DNA from: Saprospiraceae bacterium
GTDB lineage: Bacteria > Bacteroidota > Bacteroidia > Chitinophagales > Saprospiraceae
Length of the DNA: 64,000 bases
NCBI GenBank assembly: GCA_016714765.1
Contig: JADKCF010000016.1
Coordinates: forward strand, 1 to 64,000
Direction of reading: 5' to 3'
Made by a program: the position numbers and the translations under genes. The notes beneath the pieces were generated by a model that did not search any database, was not told the origin of the DNA, and worked only from the letters and a program-made list of their open reading frames with translations. Positions 1 through 9,767 of the stretch are shown one piece after another (position 1 is the stretch's first letter; the number at the start of each line of letters is the position of its first letter).

Positions 1-2806
1 TACCAAAGCCATATCCATCCTAAAAGCCGAATCTACCAACTATCAGCGAAAATTATATTTCAATAACCTTGCAGTTTATAATTTATTGCATTATGGAGTA
101 GATGAAAAGAATCTATTGGCAAACATACAGATACCGTATGGCTCATAAACTGGCACCATCCGAGCGCAATGATTTTTACATAGCAGAAGAAGTGACCATA
201 CAAGGCAACCTGGAGAAAAGACCCGATATAGTACTTATGTAAACGGCATTGCACTCGCAGTCATAGAACTCAAAAAAAAGTCGCAATGGCATCACAGAAG
301 GTATCAGACAGAATTTGACCAATCAACAGCCTGAGTTTATTCAATCATTTTTCTCTACCATCCAGATTTGTTTTGCAGGAAATGACAGCGAAGGACTTCG
401 ATATGGTACCATTGGCACCCCTGCAAAATATTATCTGAAATGGCGGGAAGATGAACAGACGTATGAATCTTTTTTATTGGACAAATACCTGAAGAAGATG
501 TGCAGAAGAAAACATTTCTGGAGTTGATTCATGATTTTGTACTTTTTGATGGTGGCATGAAAAAATTACCAAGATATCATCAGTATTTTGGTGTCAAAGC
601 TGCTCAGGAGCATGTAGTACGTAAAGAAAGCGGAATCATCTGGCATACACAAGGATCAGGCAAAAGTATTACAATGGTATTACTCGCCAAATGGATATTG
701 GCTAATGATCCGCATGCCCGTATTGCCATCATAACAGACCGTACCGAACTGGACAAACAGATCAAAAAAGTATTTGCCAATGCCGGAGAGAACACCATAG
801 AAAGAGCCAGAAGTGGCAAAGACCTGATGTTTAAGTTATCACAACCATCTCCCAGATTACTTTGCAGCCTGGTACACAAATTTGGCAGAAGTAATGCCAA
901 TGAAATGGATGACTTCATAGCAGATATCAAAAACAATCCACCTACCGTTGTTGGAAATCTGTTTGTCTTCGTGGATGAATGTCATCGTACACAAGGTGGC
1001 AAACTTAACATAGCCATGAAAGCGATGATGCCAGATGCCACATTTATTGGATTTACAGGTACACCATTACTCAAACAGGACAGACAAACCAGTATGGAAG
1101 TGTTTGGAAAATATATTCATACCTATAAGTTTAATGAAGCAGTCAAAGATGGAGTGGTGCTGGATTTAGTATATGAAGCCAGAGATATTGATCAGCGAAT
1201 CACATCACAGGATAACATAGATAAGTGGTTTGATGCCAAAACAAAAGCCCTGAATGAATACCAGCGATATGAACTCAAAAAACGATGGGGTACCATGCAG
1301 GCAGTTTTGAGTTCCGGTAGCAGAATGGGGCAGATTGTCAATGATATATTACTTGATTTCAGTGTGAAGCCACGTTTGAGCAATGACAAAGGTACAGCCA
1401 TCCTAATTGCCAGCAGCATTTATGAAGCATGTAGATATTATGAGCTTTTTCAATCTACTTCATTAAGAAACAAATGTGGTATCATCACCAGTTACAACCC
1501 ATCTTACAGTGATATCAAAAACGAAGAGACCGGAGAAGATACCGAAACACAAAAACAGTTCATGTATGCCACATATATGAAGCTGCTGGGTAAAAACGAA
1601 CATACCATCACAGAAACATCCACAGAAGAATACGAAGACAGGGTCAAAGCACTTGTTTATCGATCACCCTGCTCAGATGAAGATCTTGATCGTAGTTTCT
1701 AAGCTCCTGACGGGCTTTGACGCCCTGAGTTGTACTTATCTTTATATAGACAAGTCCATGCAGGATCATGGCTTATTTCAAGCCATATGCAGGGTAAATA
1801 GATTGGACACAGATGATAAAGAGTTGGGGTATATCGTAGATTATAAAGACTTGTTTAAAAATCTGGTCAATGACAAAGGAACCGGAGCCATACAGGTGTA
1901 TACATCAGAATTGGCATATGATGAGTTCAAAAAGGAAGATATAGACATCTTGATGCAGTCCAGGCTGGAAAAGGGCAAAGAAAGATTGGACACCGCATTG
2001 GAGCAATGGATCGGGAATACCTGCGTCAGGAACTATACAAAAAAACGGTGGCACTGATTAGGGCTTATGCCAATATTTCAGACGAACTCGAAGAAGCAGG
2101 ATATACCTTATCCCAGATTGCCCACATCAACCAAAGGCAAACATTTTATATCAATCTGCGGGATATGATAAAGTATGCCAGTGGTGAGATTCTGGATATA
2201 AAAGATTACGAAGCAGATATGCGATACCTGATAGATAATTACATTCAGGCAGATGTCCCAAGAAAAATATCAGCATTTGACAGCCTGTCATTACTCGAAA
2301 TCATAGTTAATTCAGGATTGGATGCTGCCTTGGATTCATTCCCACCGGATATCAAAAAATCCAGAGATGCCGTAGCTGAAACCATAGAAAATAATGTGAG
2401 AACCAAAATCGTAAAAGAGCATCTCAATGACCCGACCTTTTATGAAACGATGAGTGCGCTTTTGGATCAAATCATTAAGGAAAGAAAAGATAAAGCACTA
2501 AGCTATGAGCAATACCTTACCAAAATAGCAGAATTAGCTAAACAGGTACAGGAAGGAAAGACCACTGATACACCTGCGCACATCAATACGCCTGGCAAAG
2601 TAGCACTTTATCACTTCTTTGATGACGACGATGAAAAAGCCATAAACATATATGATACAGTATCAGAGTGTGCTCCGAGTGGCTGGAAAGGAGACAGTGC
2701 CAAAGAAAACATCATAAAATCAGCGATCTATAAAAAACTCAATGATTTTGATGAAACCAACCGGGTATTTGATGTCATTTCTAAGCAAAAAGAATTAGAG
2801 AAATGA
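1..2806 (+). pseudogene. hsdR: Type I restriction enzyme HsdR, 5'-truncated by window edge and frameshifted
   Basis: This is the ATP-dependent DNA translocase and nuclease subunit of a type I restriction system. The reading is recovered by moving between frames. Near 190-300 there is a PD-(D/E)xK nuclease core (RPDIVLYVNGIALAVIELKK). A helicase Walker A (HTQGSGKSITM) lies near 645, DECH near 975, TGTP near 1055, LLTGFDA near 1705 and QAICRVNR near 1780. Pieces at 500-1702, 1653-2057 and 2006-2806 overlap in different frames. A further indel sits in the A8 run near 275, and one more near 140. The C-terminal helical domain (2006-2806) is intact. HsdM and HsdS must lie left of the window if present. 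Either the gene is decayed or homopolymer errors remain. The family call is secure; functionality is not. Confidence 0.93.
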
Positions 2807-3513
2807 CCTTCACCTTAGGCGACATAGACATCGAATTAACACAGAAGGAGATCAAAAACATTCATCTCAGTGTCATGCCACCGGATGGGCATGTACGAAT
2901 AGCAGCACCACTCAATCTCTCTGCCGAAACCATCAGACTTTATGCCATATCAAAACTCTCCTGGATTAAGAAACAACAAAAGAAAATCCGAAGCCAACAG
3001 CGTGAAAGCAATAGACTTTTTATCAATAAAGAGACACATTACTATCAGGGCAGAAAATACATGTTAAAGATAGTTCCTACCACCGGTGTACCCAAAATCA
3101 TTCTCAACAAATCTACGATAGTCATGCATATCAGTGAAAACAGTACACCAGAAAAACGTCAGGAAGTCATGAATGAATGGTACCGGGCACAATTAAAAAA
3201 CATAGTTGAAAAGATGATCAGTGTGTGGGAGTCTAAAATAGGTGTCACAGCCATCGCATGGCGTATCCGCTCCATGAAAACAAAATGGGGCAGCTGCAAC
3301 ACCGATCATAAATCCATCCTTCTAAATCTTGAATTAGCCAAAAAACCCCTTCACTGCATAGAATACATCATAGTCCACGAGTTAATCCACCTGATAGAAC
3401 GCAGACACAACGACCGCTTCATCTCCTTACTCGATCACTATCTACCCAATTGGCGCCACTACAAAGAAGAACTCAATAAACTACCTGTCAGTCATCCGGG
3501 GTGGGAGTATTGA
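2803..3513 (+). CDS. YgjP-like (DUF45) zinc metallopeptidase of the type I restriction locus
   Basis: A 236-residue protein with the YgjP/WLM-like metallopeptidase domain. It shows the family motif MKTKWGSCN followed by HELIHLIERRHNDRF, which supplies the HExxH zinc ligands, a third histidine and the catalytic glutamate. Length and motif order fit PF01863. The start ATG overlaps the hsdR stop as ATGA, so the two are translationally coupled. Genes of this family commonly sit just after hsdR in Bacteroidota and other phyla; their role in restriction is not established. It is the only intact gene of the defence genes in 1-14 kb, which is odd if the island is simply decaying. A cytosolic location is expected because there is no signal peptide. 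Confidence 0.9.
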   Translation: MTFTLGDIDIELTQKEIKNIHLSVMPPDGHVRIAAPLNLSAETIRLYAISKLSWIKKQQKKIRSQQRESNRLFINKETHYYQGRKYMLKIVPTTGVPKIILNKSTIVMHISENSTPEKRQEVMNEWYRAQLKNIVEKMISVWESKIGVTAIAWRIRSMKTKWGSCNTDHKSILLNLELAKKPLHCIEYIIVHELIHLIERRHNDRFISLLDHYLPNWRHYKEELNKLPVSHPGWEY

Positions 3514-3695
3514 GCATCTAAGTCATTTTCGTTTACCAATGGATAATTCAATTTAAATCGCAAAATTTCTTCGTTACATGAATTATCGTCTTTGTCACAT
3601 GAAACTGATTCCGGACAATAATAGGTATTACATTGTACCCATTTTGTACAGATAATAAAGTTTTTCGCCTCTTGGCATTTGATACAATCAATCAT
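3492..3695 (-). CDS. Small cysteine-rich protein, unknown
   Basis: A 67-residue open frame that begins MIDCIKCQ and has eight cysteines in its first 40 residues, arranged as CxxC followed by spaced single cysteines, as in small zinc-binding modules. It converges on the metallopeptidase gene and overlaps its 3' end by 22 bases. The upstream region is AT-rich with no clear promoter box. I do not recognise a family. It could be a shadow frame, but cysteine clustering of this kind is unusual for chance frames. Confidence 0.35.
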   Translation of the reverse strand: MIDCIKCQEAKNFIICTKWVQCNTYYCPESVSCDKDDNSCNEEILRFKLNYPLVNENDLDAQYSHPG

Positions 3696-3884
3696 AATAG
3701 TAAATTTTTTATTAATAAATAATCACTAATCCATCTAAAAAATATAGAGCGATCATCTTCAAATAGATTTAGCCGTTTTCACCTGCAAAGGTATAATCAT
3801 TTTTTCTGAATAATTGGGGATTATGATTATCTATATTTTAGTATAGATTTTATATAATTTTTACCAAACCAAATCTTAAATTTC

Positions 3885-4250
3885 ATGAAAATATTTTGAG
3901 TTCTATCTTTGACTTTTTTTATTGTTATTCAAATTTTCAAACAGCCAAACAAACGCTATCCAATTGACAGCGTATCGCCTATATCGGCAAGACGGTAAAA
4001 GTTTGTGACAAAGTAGCCGGAACATTCGTAACCAAAGGAGATAAACCAGTCACCTACCTAAACCTTGGAGCTGACTACCCAAATACAAAACTAACCATAG
4101 TCATCTTTCAAAAGGATCTTGTAAACTTTCCTTTAAAACCATCGGACCATTATAAAGGTCAGAATGTTTGTGTCACCGGAGAGATAAGTAACTTACAAAG
4201 AAAAAGTGGAAATTATAGCCATTAAGCCTAAGCAGATATCTATCATCTAA
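3885..4250 (+). pseudogene. Secreted OB-fold (tRNA_anti-like) protein remnant
   Basis: A frameshifted remnant. It starts ATGAAAATATTTTGA, so an early stop falls in what looks like a hydrophobic export signal (VLSLTFFIVIQIF). An indel near 3977 leads to IDSV-AYIGKTVKVCDKVAGTF, then LNLGADYPNTKLTIVIF and YKGQNVCVTGEISNL. Another indel near 4202 leads to KVEIIAIKPKQISII and a stop. The GKTVKVCxKV...LNLG...TVVIF...GKxVCVTG pattern is that of small Bacteroidota OB-fold domains, also found as tails of secreted nucleases. It probably bound nucleic acid or had an extracytoplasmic role; I cannot say more. Confidence 0.6.
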
Positions 4251-4486
4251 AACCATGATATTTAGTTCATTCTATAAAATTATAGATGGGTGATAAAATT
4301 TATTTTATCGAAAATCATTAAAGGTTTTAAGAAATGAGTATTCAATTCCATTTATAGTAATTTATAAATTATGTAAAAGATAAACAAATTAAATGTGTGT
4401 TTATTAATTTCAAACCGTCTACTGATTTTAGCACTCATAAATCATATTATTTTAAATTGGATTTACTATTTTTTAAAATTATCAAA

Positions 4487-4978
4487 ATGAAATCAAAAAT
4501 TTCTCTCATTTTATTTATTTTTTCTTGCATTTTTTTTCTGACACAATGCTCGACTAAATACCAATCTCAAAGCTTAACTGGTGGTTACAGTGAAACACAA
4601 ATAAGATCAAATGTTTATGGGGTGGATTTTAATGGAAATGGCTTCATCAAAAGCTAAAGCTATAGATTTATGCCTTCTGAGATGCGCTGAACTATGTAAA
4701 AAAGTCCGGTTATAGTCACTTTTTAATCGTCGAGGAAAACATCATTGAGAAAAGTCAATTTATCTTCTTCATCTACTTCAAATTCAACCTATACAGTTAA
4801 TAAATATAATAATACTACATACGTTAACGGTAGTACCAATACAAGTGGCGGTGATAATTGTGTTTATAAACTGGAACAAAGTAATACTGTTGTTTTTATG
4901 GATGGACAATCAACGGATAATAATGAAATTAGCTATAATGCTGACATTATTATCAAGTCTGTAAAAATCAAAATATAA
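4487..4978 (+). pseudogene. CC0125/CC1285-like lipoprotein, frameshifted
   Basis: A lipoprotein signal (MKSKISLILFIFSCIFFLTQCS, with Cys in a lipobox-like context) is followed by YQSQSLTGGYSETQI and a VDFNGNGF motif. The frame then breaks at about 4655 (AIDLCLLRCAELCKKSGYSHFLIVEE) and again near 4745, giving a Ser/Thr/Asn-rich stretch and a C-terminus ending SYNADIIIKSVKIKI. Order and motifs match small lipoproteins of the CC0125/CC1285 type found in many Bacteroidota. It would sit in the outer membrane or periplasm; function is unknown. The start at 4487 is preferred over 4397 because it opens the signal sequence. Confidence 0.6.
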
Positions 4979-5008
4979 GTTAAAATAAACAAATTTAAAT
5001 TTTGTGGA

Positions 5009-5540
5009 ATGAAATATTTAATCACTGGCATACTGATTTTTAGTTTTAATTTAAATTCATACACACAATGCGAATATATAGAATATCATAAAGATAAAGA
5101 AGACACAGAATTATATTCTACACCATTTACCACCCAATTTGCAAATGTGTCTTTTATAGTAGTTTCAAATTATTTTACACCCATACTGATACAAGAGAAT
5201 ATTCGATATCAACTTTTAGTGATGTAGATATGCCAAGTAGTTCAAAACTAAGAAATTTAATATTTATTTTAGGGAGATAGGTCATCAATAAAAATAGATG
5301 ATGTTTATTATAAAGTTACCCCAAGTGATCGCTCTTCTTGAACAAAGGAACAGGTCAAATTTCTACAGAAGATATAAGACGAATTATTAAGCACGGAATT
5401 TTGAATTCAACTATGATCTTAAATCAAGATGAAGATAAAGATTATAGTCATGGGACTTTTAATTGGAAGATATGGAGATGATTTTGGGTTTGATGTAATG
5501 TTAAAATGTCTCTTGAACATGGATTGCGAATAATTATTTA
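5009..5540 (+). pseudogene. Exported protein of unknown function, frameshifted
   Basis: It begins with a signal peptide (MKYLITGILIFSFNLNSYTQ) and a short mature part. Readable continuation moves between frames: THTDTREYSISTFSDVDMPSS near 5185, then LRNLIFILG, DRSSIKIDDVYYKVTPSDRSS near 5285, and GTGQISTEDIRRIIKHGILN near 5350. The pieces are collinear and alternate among frames, as expected from indels rather than chance. No family is recognised. The exact end is uncertain because the last frame break is near 5475. Confidence 0.45.
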
Positions 5541-6709
5541 TTAATCAATTAATAAGCCTTAAATCACCCATCCTACGGCACACTTCATTCCTTCATTCAT
5601 TGCGTTTTGCTACATTTCACGATCTTCCCATTACGCTGACTTCATTCACTCATACATTCAGAGAGCCTACGGATTCGCACAGCATAAGTATCTCCGTCAT
5701 TACTTTGCACTCTCCACCTCATATTCAGATCAACAGGCAGCATTAGAAAGATGAAACCTGAGAAGAAATAAATAATGTTTTTTCTAATGCTAAACTTGCT
5801 TCACTTCATACACAACTAAGAGTTTCATTTCATTCCTACGATACCCATGCTCTTCAGCTCTGCTTCCTTGCTTCGCACACTGCTCTACTTTACCAGCTGT
5901 GCCAAAGCCACTGCTAGATTGTCGCTCTGCTTGTTCATTGCATTTCACAGCCCAGAGCTTTCACAGGTAAAGCGGCATACTGTCGCAGCCATAGACCATC
6001 CCGGCTCTGCCACTGACAAAACTCATACCATGTATCTGCATAGAGAGAACAAAACACCATTTCCACCCGATACACACTACACAGATACACGATATCTCCG
6101 GCTAAACACTTCAGTGGCAGAGTCGCATTTACAGAGTAGCTGCCATATAGTCCAGTACCATTTCATTATATTACATTATATGCCATGTCTCCACCTTGCA
6201 GGTAGTATATGTTGGCATATTCTAGTCATTCTCCATTCTGCTCTGTGTAAGTCCTCGGGATGGCAGCTATGGCTGGCAATATTTCAGTGCTTCCGTGCAC
6301 AGTACAGCATGCCCTCCCACAAAGCTATCTCATGCATCCTGCATCATTCACCGCACCTCCTTTTATTTGTTTTTGTGGCAGCCATGTGGGTGCATCTGCC
6401 TTTCAAGCCGACTTCACATCTCCTCGCACATCACCATAACACAAGTTGTTCATACTACATCTGTTGAGCATCTGCACCGCTGCCACTGTGAATTCTTGCT
6501 TTATAGTGGTTACCTCTGGTAGCCTTTTTTCAGTGCATAGTCAATGCTGAAGGCTCTTTTACCTGTTAAGTAGTATTGATATCAGAATTTATTTTATTTT
6601 GTATTTGATATGTATTTAAATATGTTTGCATTAATCAAATTTATGCTTAAATCAATTTTTTAAAAGTGGACATCTCTACAAGAATCTCCATTAAAAGACT
6701 TTACTGAAG
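5541..6709. other. About 1.2 kb without recognisable gene; pyrimidine-rich plus strand
   Basis: The plus strand is rich in C and T with few G. The longest open frame (5847-6467, 206 codons) encodes an implausible His, Ser, Cys and Leu-rich product and matches nothing I know. Purine bias on the other strand would fit a minus-strand gene, but its frames are stopped every few dozen codons and no motif is readable across them. It resembles 9.15-9.38 kb in texture. I treat it as badly decayed or divergent mobile-element DNA. Confidence 0.4.
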
Positions 6710-7316
6710 ATGAATTTAATTTCCGTTAAATTTAAAGCTAGAATTGCCTTTATAGACGACGAAGAGATTTCTCACGTTGACAGATTAAGGAACGATGGAT
6801 ACAATATCACAATTTTCAGACATTGATAAAATTGATGATTTCATACGAAAAAAATATCATGTAGTAGTTTTAGATATTCAAGGCGTTGGATTAGATATAG
6901 CAGAAAAATCTGAAGGTTGGGGAATATTGAGATATATCAAAGCAAATTATCCAAATATTGTTGTTATAATATTCACAGGAGCGGAGGTCGATAACAAAAT
7001 ATAAAACCGATGCTGACCTTGCCGACGATTTTATTGGAAAAGATCTAGAATTTTTAGACTTCAAGTCCAAGTTAGATGATGGAATTAGAAAAGCCTTTTC
7101 AACATCTTATCATTTTGAAATTGAAAAATATAAAATATTAAAACATATCGATAATTCTAGGACTTTTGAACAGATAAAAGATATTATCGATTCTTATGGC
7201 AGAAACAAAATGTTGCTATCAAAGAAATTAAAAAGATAACAGACAATAAAGCAATAATTGATAGTGTCGATAACTATTTGTCAATAACTGAATCAATTAT
7301 TAGTTTACTGACATGA
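6710..7316 (+). pseudogene. Single-domain response regulator, frameshifted
   Basis: The N-terminus reads ARIAFIDDEEISHVDRLRNDGYNIT and continues, after an indel near 6800, as QFSDIDKIDDFIRKKYHVVVLDIQG. It carries the acidic pocket (DDE) and the phosphoacceptor Asp in VVVLDIQG, then VVIIFTGAE matching the conserved Thr strand. After another break near 7003 comes DADLADDFIGKD, then a helical C-terminal part ending TESIISLLT. No DNA-binding output domain is visible. The stop overlaps the next gene's start as ATGA, so the two form one operon. Broken as read. Cytosolic. Confidence 0.65.
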
Positions 7317-8387
7317 AACAATATGGCTATCCGTCAGTGTGTCTACAAAGGGACAAAGTTGAATTTAAAACGGTAGGTTTGTGAGTACAGAAGTGTATTT
7401 AATATCTACTAATAAAAATAAAATTGAAGTTTTTATAAGAAATTATTACAAAATTCTTCAAACACAGAAATCAATTTTGGTATTGATCCATTAGGTTTTA
7501 CTTACATCCAACTTGACTTTATTTGCTATGTGGGTCTTGTTACGAATTCAGTAAGTAAAGATATATAAAAACTAAAATCAAGTACGACCAAAATTCATTT
7601 CATCTAGATTACATTAAAAAACAACTTAGATATGAGTATGAGTTACTAAACTATAAAGAATATCTCCCAATTGAAATTATCACACAAAATATTCATGAGT
7701 TACGTGGCCTTAATGCAAAAATATCCAATAATATTGATACTATAATGAATGTTAATAGTGAAGAAGAATGGGAAAATGTATTTGATAGCCAAAGAGACAC
7801 AATAAAAAAATATATGTTGGAAGCAGATTGATAAAGTTCATATTAGATAATTTTAAATTTTATATACCAAATTTTTTGAAGAGTTAAAACTTGATTATTC
7901 AAGGAATTTTATAGCTCATAGGTCAGTTAGTAAAATTGTTAAAATATACCGTCATGATTTTAAACAAAATAAAGCTGCCATAATATATGAAGGCGAATCA
8001 TTTTCAAAAATAGCTGGCGATAAAGAGTATTTTGAAATTCTAATTAAAACATTAATAGAGAATGCTTTAAAATATTCTGAGTTACCTGATAAAATTGGAC
8101 CAAAGGTTAAAATATATGATGATTCTTTAAACATAAATATCGAAGTCCATTCTTATGGAAGAACTATTCCAGAAAATGAAAGATCAAGTCTTTTTCAAAA
8201 GGCTTTAGATCATCTGTAAATAAAATATCTAAGGAAGGTACTGGAATGGGAATTATACAATGCATTAAGACTAGCTGAGTTATTTAAAGGGAAAATTTTA
8301 TTTAATTGTAAACAAGTAGCAAATTCTGAAGTAACTGATTTGGCGTGGAATATCTTTACATTAATTGTACCAATAACAAAGTTTTAA
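7313..8387 (+). pseudogene. Soluble sensor histidine kinase, heavily frameshifted
   Basis: Collinear kinase motifs are found across frames. A phosphoacceptor box, IITQNIHELRGLNAKI, has its His codon at 7694. The ATP-binding domain shows an N box (TLIENALKYSE, near 8045-8080), a degenerate D/F region (VHSYGRTIPENERSSLFQKA) and a G box (GTGMGIIQC, near 8235). No transmembrane segment is visible, so a cytosolic sensor is likely. It follows the receiver gene with an ATGA overlap, so it probably phosphorylated that receiver. At least six frame breaks occur. The stop at 8385-8387 (VPITKF) lies 14 bases before the first structured repeat. Confidence 0.6.
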
Positions 8388-8400
8388 ATTTTAAAAATAA

Positions 8401-8618
8401 AAAAACCGATCAGCAAATTTAATGCTCTTCTGGCTTAGTAAAGATCAAGCCCTGTGGGTTTCGATGAAAAATATCTCCACCCACAATTTACCTTTTCAGA
8501 TATTTTTCACCGAAAATCTTGACAAAGCCCCATCTCTGCTTTTTTGCTGCTTATCGGTTTTTGTTTATGGTATCCTGTGTTTTGGACACATATACGTTAA
8601 TAATAATCATTTGAACGA
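8401..8618 (+). repeat. Structured repeat, copy 1
   Basis: This 218-base unit is about 80 percent identical by eye to 8723-8937. The outer arms are AACCGATCAGCA (from 8404) and TGCTGCTTATCGGTT (8546-8560). An inner stem pairs TTTCGATGAAAAATATCT (8459-8476) with AGATATTTTTCACCGAAA (8498-8515), 17 of 18 positions. An alternative hairpin, GTGGGT (8454-8459) with ACCCAC, overlaps the inner stem. The left end encodes KPISKFNALLA and a stop, as in copy 2. The right end carries a small GTGTTTTGGACAC hairpin. Confidence 0.75.
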
Positions 8619-8760
8619 AGCCTATGCAAAACTACTCAAATGTATTAAGAATATCCTGAAAGAAGTTATAATCAAGTTTGAAGTAGATGATAATCACAGA
8701 AAGATAAATCTATATCAAAATGAAAAACCGATCAGCAAATTTGATGCTTTACTGGCTTAG
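8619..8760 (+). pseudogene. C-terminal protein fragment ending KPISKFDALLA
   Basis: The frame between the two repeat copies reads EAYAKLLKCIKNILKEVIIK, then FEVDDNHRKINLYQNE, and ends KPISKFDALLA inside copy 2 of the repeat. It looks like the end of a real, charged helical protein whose start has been lost. Its last eleven residues are encoded by the repeat, as are the equivalent eleven codons of copy 1. No family recognised. Confidence 0.35.
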
Positions 8761-8937
8761 TAAAGATCAAGCCCTGTGGGTTTCGGTGACAATTATCACC
8801 AATCACAACTTATCCTTTCAGATATTTTTCACCGAAAATCTTGACAAAGCCGCCATCCCACATTTTTGCTGCTTATCGGTTTTTATTTATGGTATCCTGT
8901 GTTTTGGACACGGATACACTAATAATCATTTGACCGA
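8723..8937 (+). repeat. Structured repeat, copy 2
   Basis: Direct repeat of 8401-8618, offset by 322 bases. The outer arms ACCGATCAGCA and TGCTGCTTATCGGT are conserved. The left inner arm is changed (TTTCGGTGACAATTATC) and pairs less well with the unchanged right arm; instead GGTGA...TCACC gives a small local hairpin. The conserved pieces are the C-terminal codons KPISKFDALLA, the palindromic arms, and the GTGTTTTGGACAC hairpin. It may be a miniature mobile element or a duplicated 3' regulatory structure. Confidence 0.75.
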
Positions 8938-9104
8938 TTCCTATTGGGATACTGGATTTCCTTTTCCAGAATCTCATATTCTTCTTCTGTCATACTGCTG
9001 TCGTGGAAAACCTTCATTTTCAGAAGCATGATTTCCTGCTGCATGAGCAAATCATCATCAGGTGCAAAATCAGATTGGTCATCACTGTGGTCCATAAAAT
9101 TCAT
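8919..9104 (-). CDS. Small acidic protein, possibly truncated
   Basis: A 61-residue frame starting MNFMDHSDDQSDFAPDDD, followed by a predicted helical LLMQQEIMLLKMKVF and SMTEEEYEILEKEI segment. The composition (Asp, Glu, Met, Leu) is like that of a real small protein. The last nine residues and the stop come from the right end of repeat copy 2, so insertion or recombination at the repeat may have cut off a longer protein. No family recognised. Confidence 0.4.
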   Translation of the reverse strand: MNFMDHSDDQSDFAPDDDLLMQQEIMLLKMKVFHDSSMTEEEYEILEKEIQYPNRNRSNDY

Positions 9105-9384
9105 TTATCTGATACAAAACTATGACTATTTATTGATAACAGAACCGGAATAATTGCTATTATTAAAACCGATTAGAAACCCAGCCGCATTTTTACCACA
9201 CAATACAGGCACAAAGGTAGCTTCCGGGTCTGATATATGCGCAAGGTCTGCTTCCCTCTCCACCTACGCTTGCGCCTTTCAGGCGTTCCACCTTGCATGT
9301 AATCAGACACCTTACGCTGGCACTGCACCTGTTAGTGTGGCTGAGTGAGCTGCACATCTTACATTCATTTTATATTTTATTATC
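9105..9384. other. Unassigned spacer before plasmid-type genes
   Basis: No gene is supported. It contains a lone AAAACCGATTAG (9163-9174), close to the left arm of the 8.4 and 8.7 kb repeats, and a T/C-rich tract (9240-9310). The short open frame at 9154-9348 has an implausible composition. Confidence 0.3.
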
Positions 9385-9686
9385 ATGGCTACTATATCAT
9401 TAGCTTTTCATCCCGGTCAGATGGTTCAGTCCAGGGTGTTTTTGATGCCAGTTGTGAGCATCGCCCATTCTTTACTTTTGTACATTCATCTTTAGCTCGT
9501 CATCTTCAGGGTGATTGGGGTGATTGTTGTTCAGATGATGCTGCCCTTAATGATGCTGCCCTGCAGGATGGTGGCAGGCTCTTTCTGTATATCATATACC
9601 TGCTGGTCTTTATGGTTTGGGATAAGCTCTGGATCATCACAGAGTGTGACCGGTCTGCCACCACGGTGCTCTTTCCATCAGAGTAG
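9385..9686 (+). pseudogene. Plasmid-type small protein of the GDWGD / KLWIITExDRSATT family, frameshifted
   Basis: It starts MATISLAFHPGQMV and shifts frame near 9425 into a long readable stretch. That stretch carries LARHLQGDWGD, then DDAALNDAALQDGGRLF, then DKLWIITECDRSATTVLFPSE and a stop. The order GDWGD, GxRLxSxY, KLWIITExDRSATTxLLP is the signature of a short protein widespread on plasmids and integrative elements and often mislabelled as a type I restriction subunit. Two compensating indels near 9585 and 9620 restore YHIPAG, the expected sequence between GRLF and KLWI. Function unknown. A hairpin follows at 9713. Confidence 0.7.
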
Positions 9687-9712
9687 TGATGCTGTCACTT
9701 TCATAGCCTTGG

Positions 9713-9735
9713 TCTCTGACCGGGGCTATTTTATT
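9713..9735 (+). terminator. Hairpin after the GDWGD gene
   Basis: ATAGCC (9713-9718) pairs with GGCTAT (9724-9729), followed by TTTATT. The same arms and part of the loop recur at 10104-10134 after the next small gene, so it is probably a terminator carried with these genes. Confidence 0.5.
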
Positions 9736-9767
9736 CATCTTATTTTTTCACTTCTTAAATTTTGCTT

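Noticed and set aside
604..936. 110-codon frame opposite the HsdR helicase
   Set aside because: Antisense shadow of the conserved helicase motifs; no start context or family.
5847..6467. 206-codon plus-strand open frame
   Set aside because: The product is rich in His, Ser, Cys and Leu with no domain or signal; other frames there are equally implausible, and the region is strongly pyrimidine-biased.
8401..8600. Integron attC site
   Set aside because: The arms do not show the R'' and R' core (RYYYAAC/GTTRRRY), and no IntI-type integrase with its extra domain is present.
8401..8937. Possible CRISPR array
   Set aside because: Only two long copies with a gene fragment between them; no short regular repeat-spacer pattern and no cas genes in the window.
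8422..9031. Two similar frames suggesting tandem paralogous proteins
   Set aside because: Their similarity comes from the structured repeat. The shared part is palindromic and the frame carries no protein motif, so the repeat explains it better.
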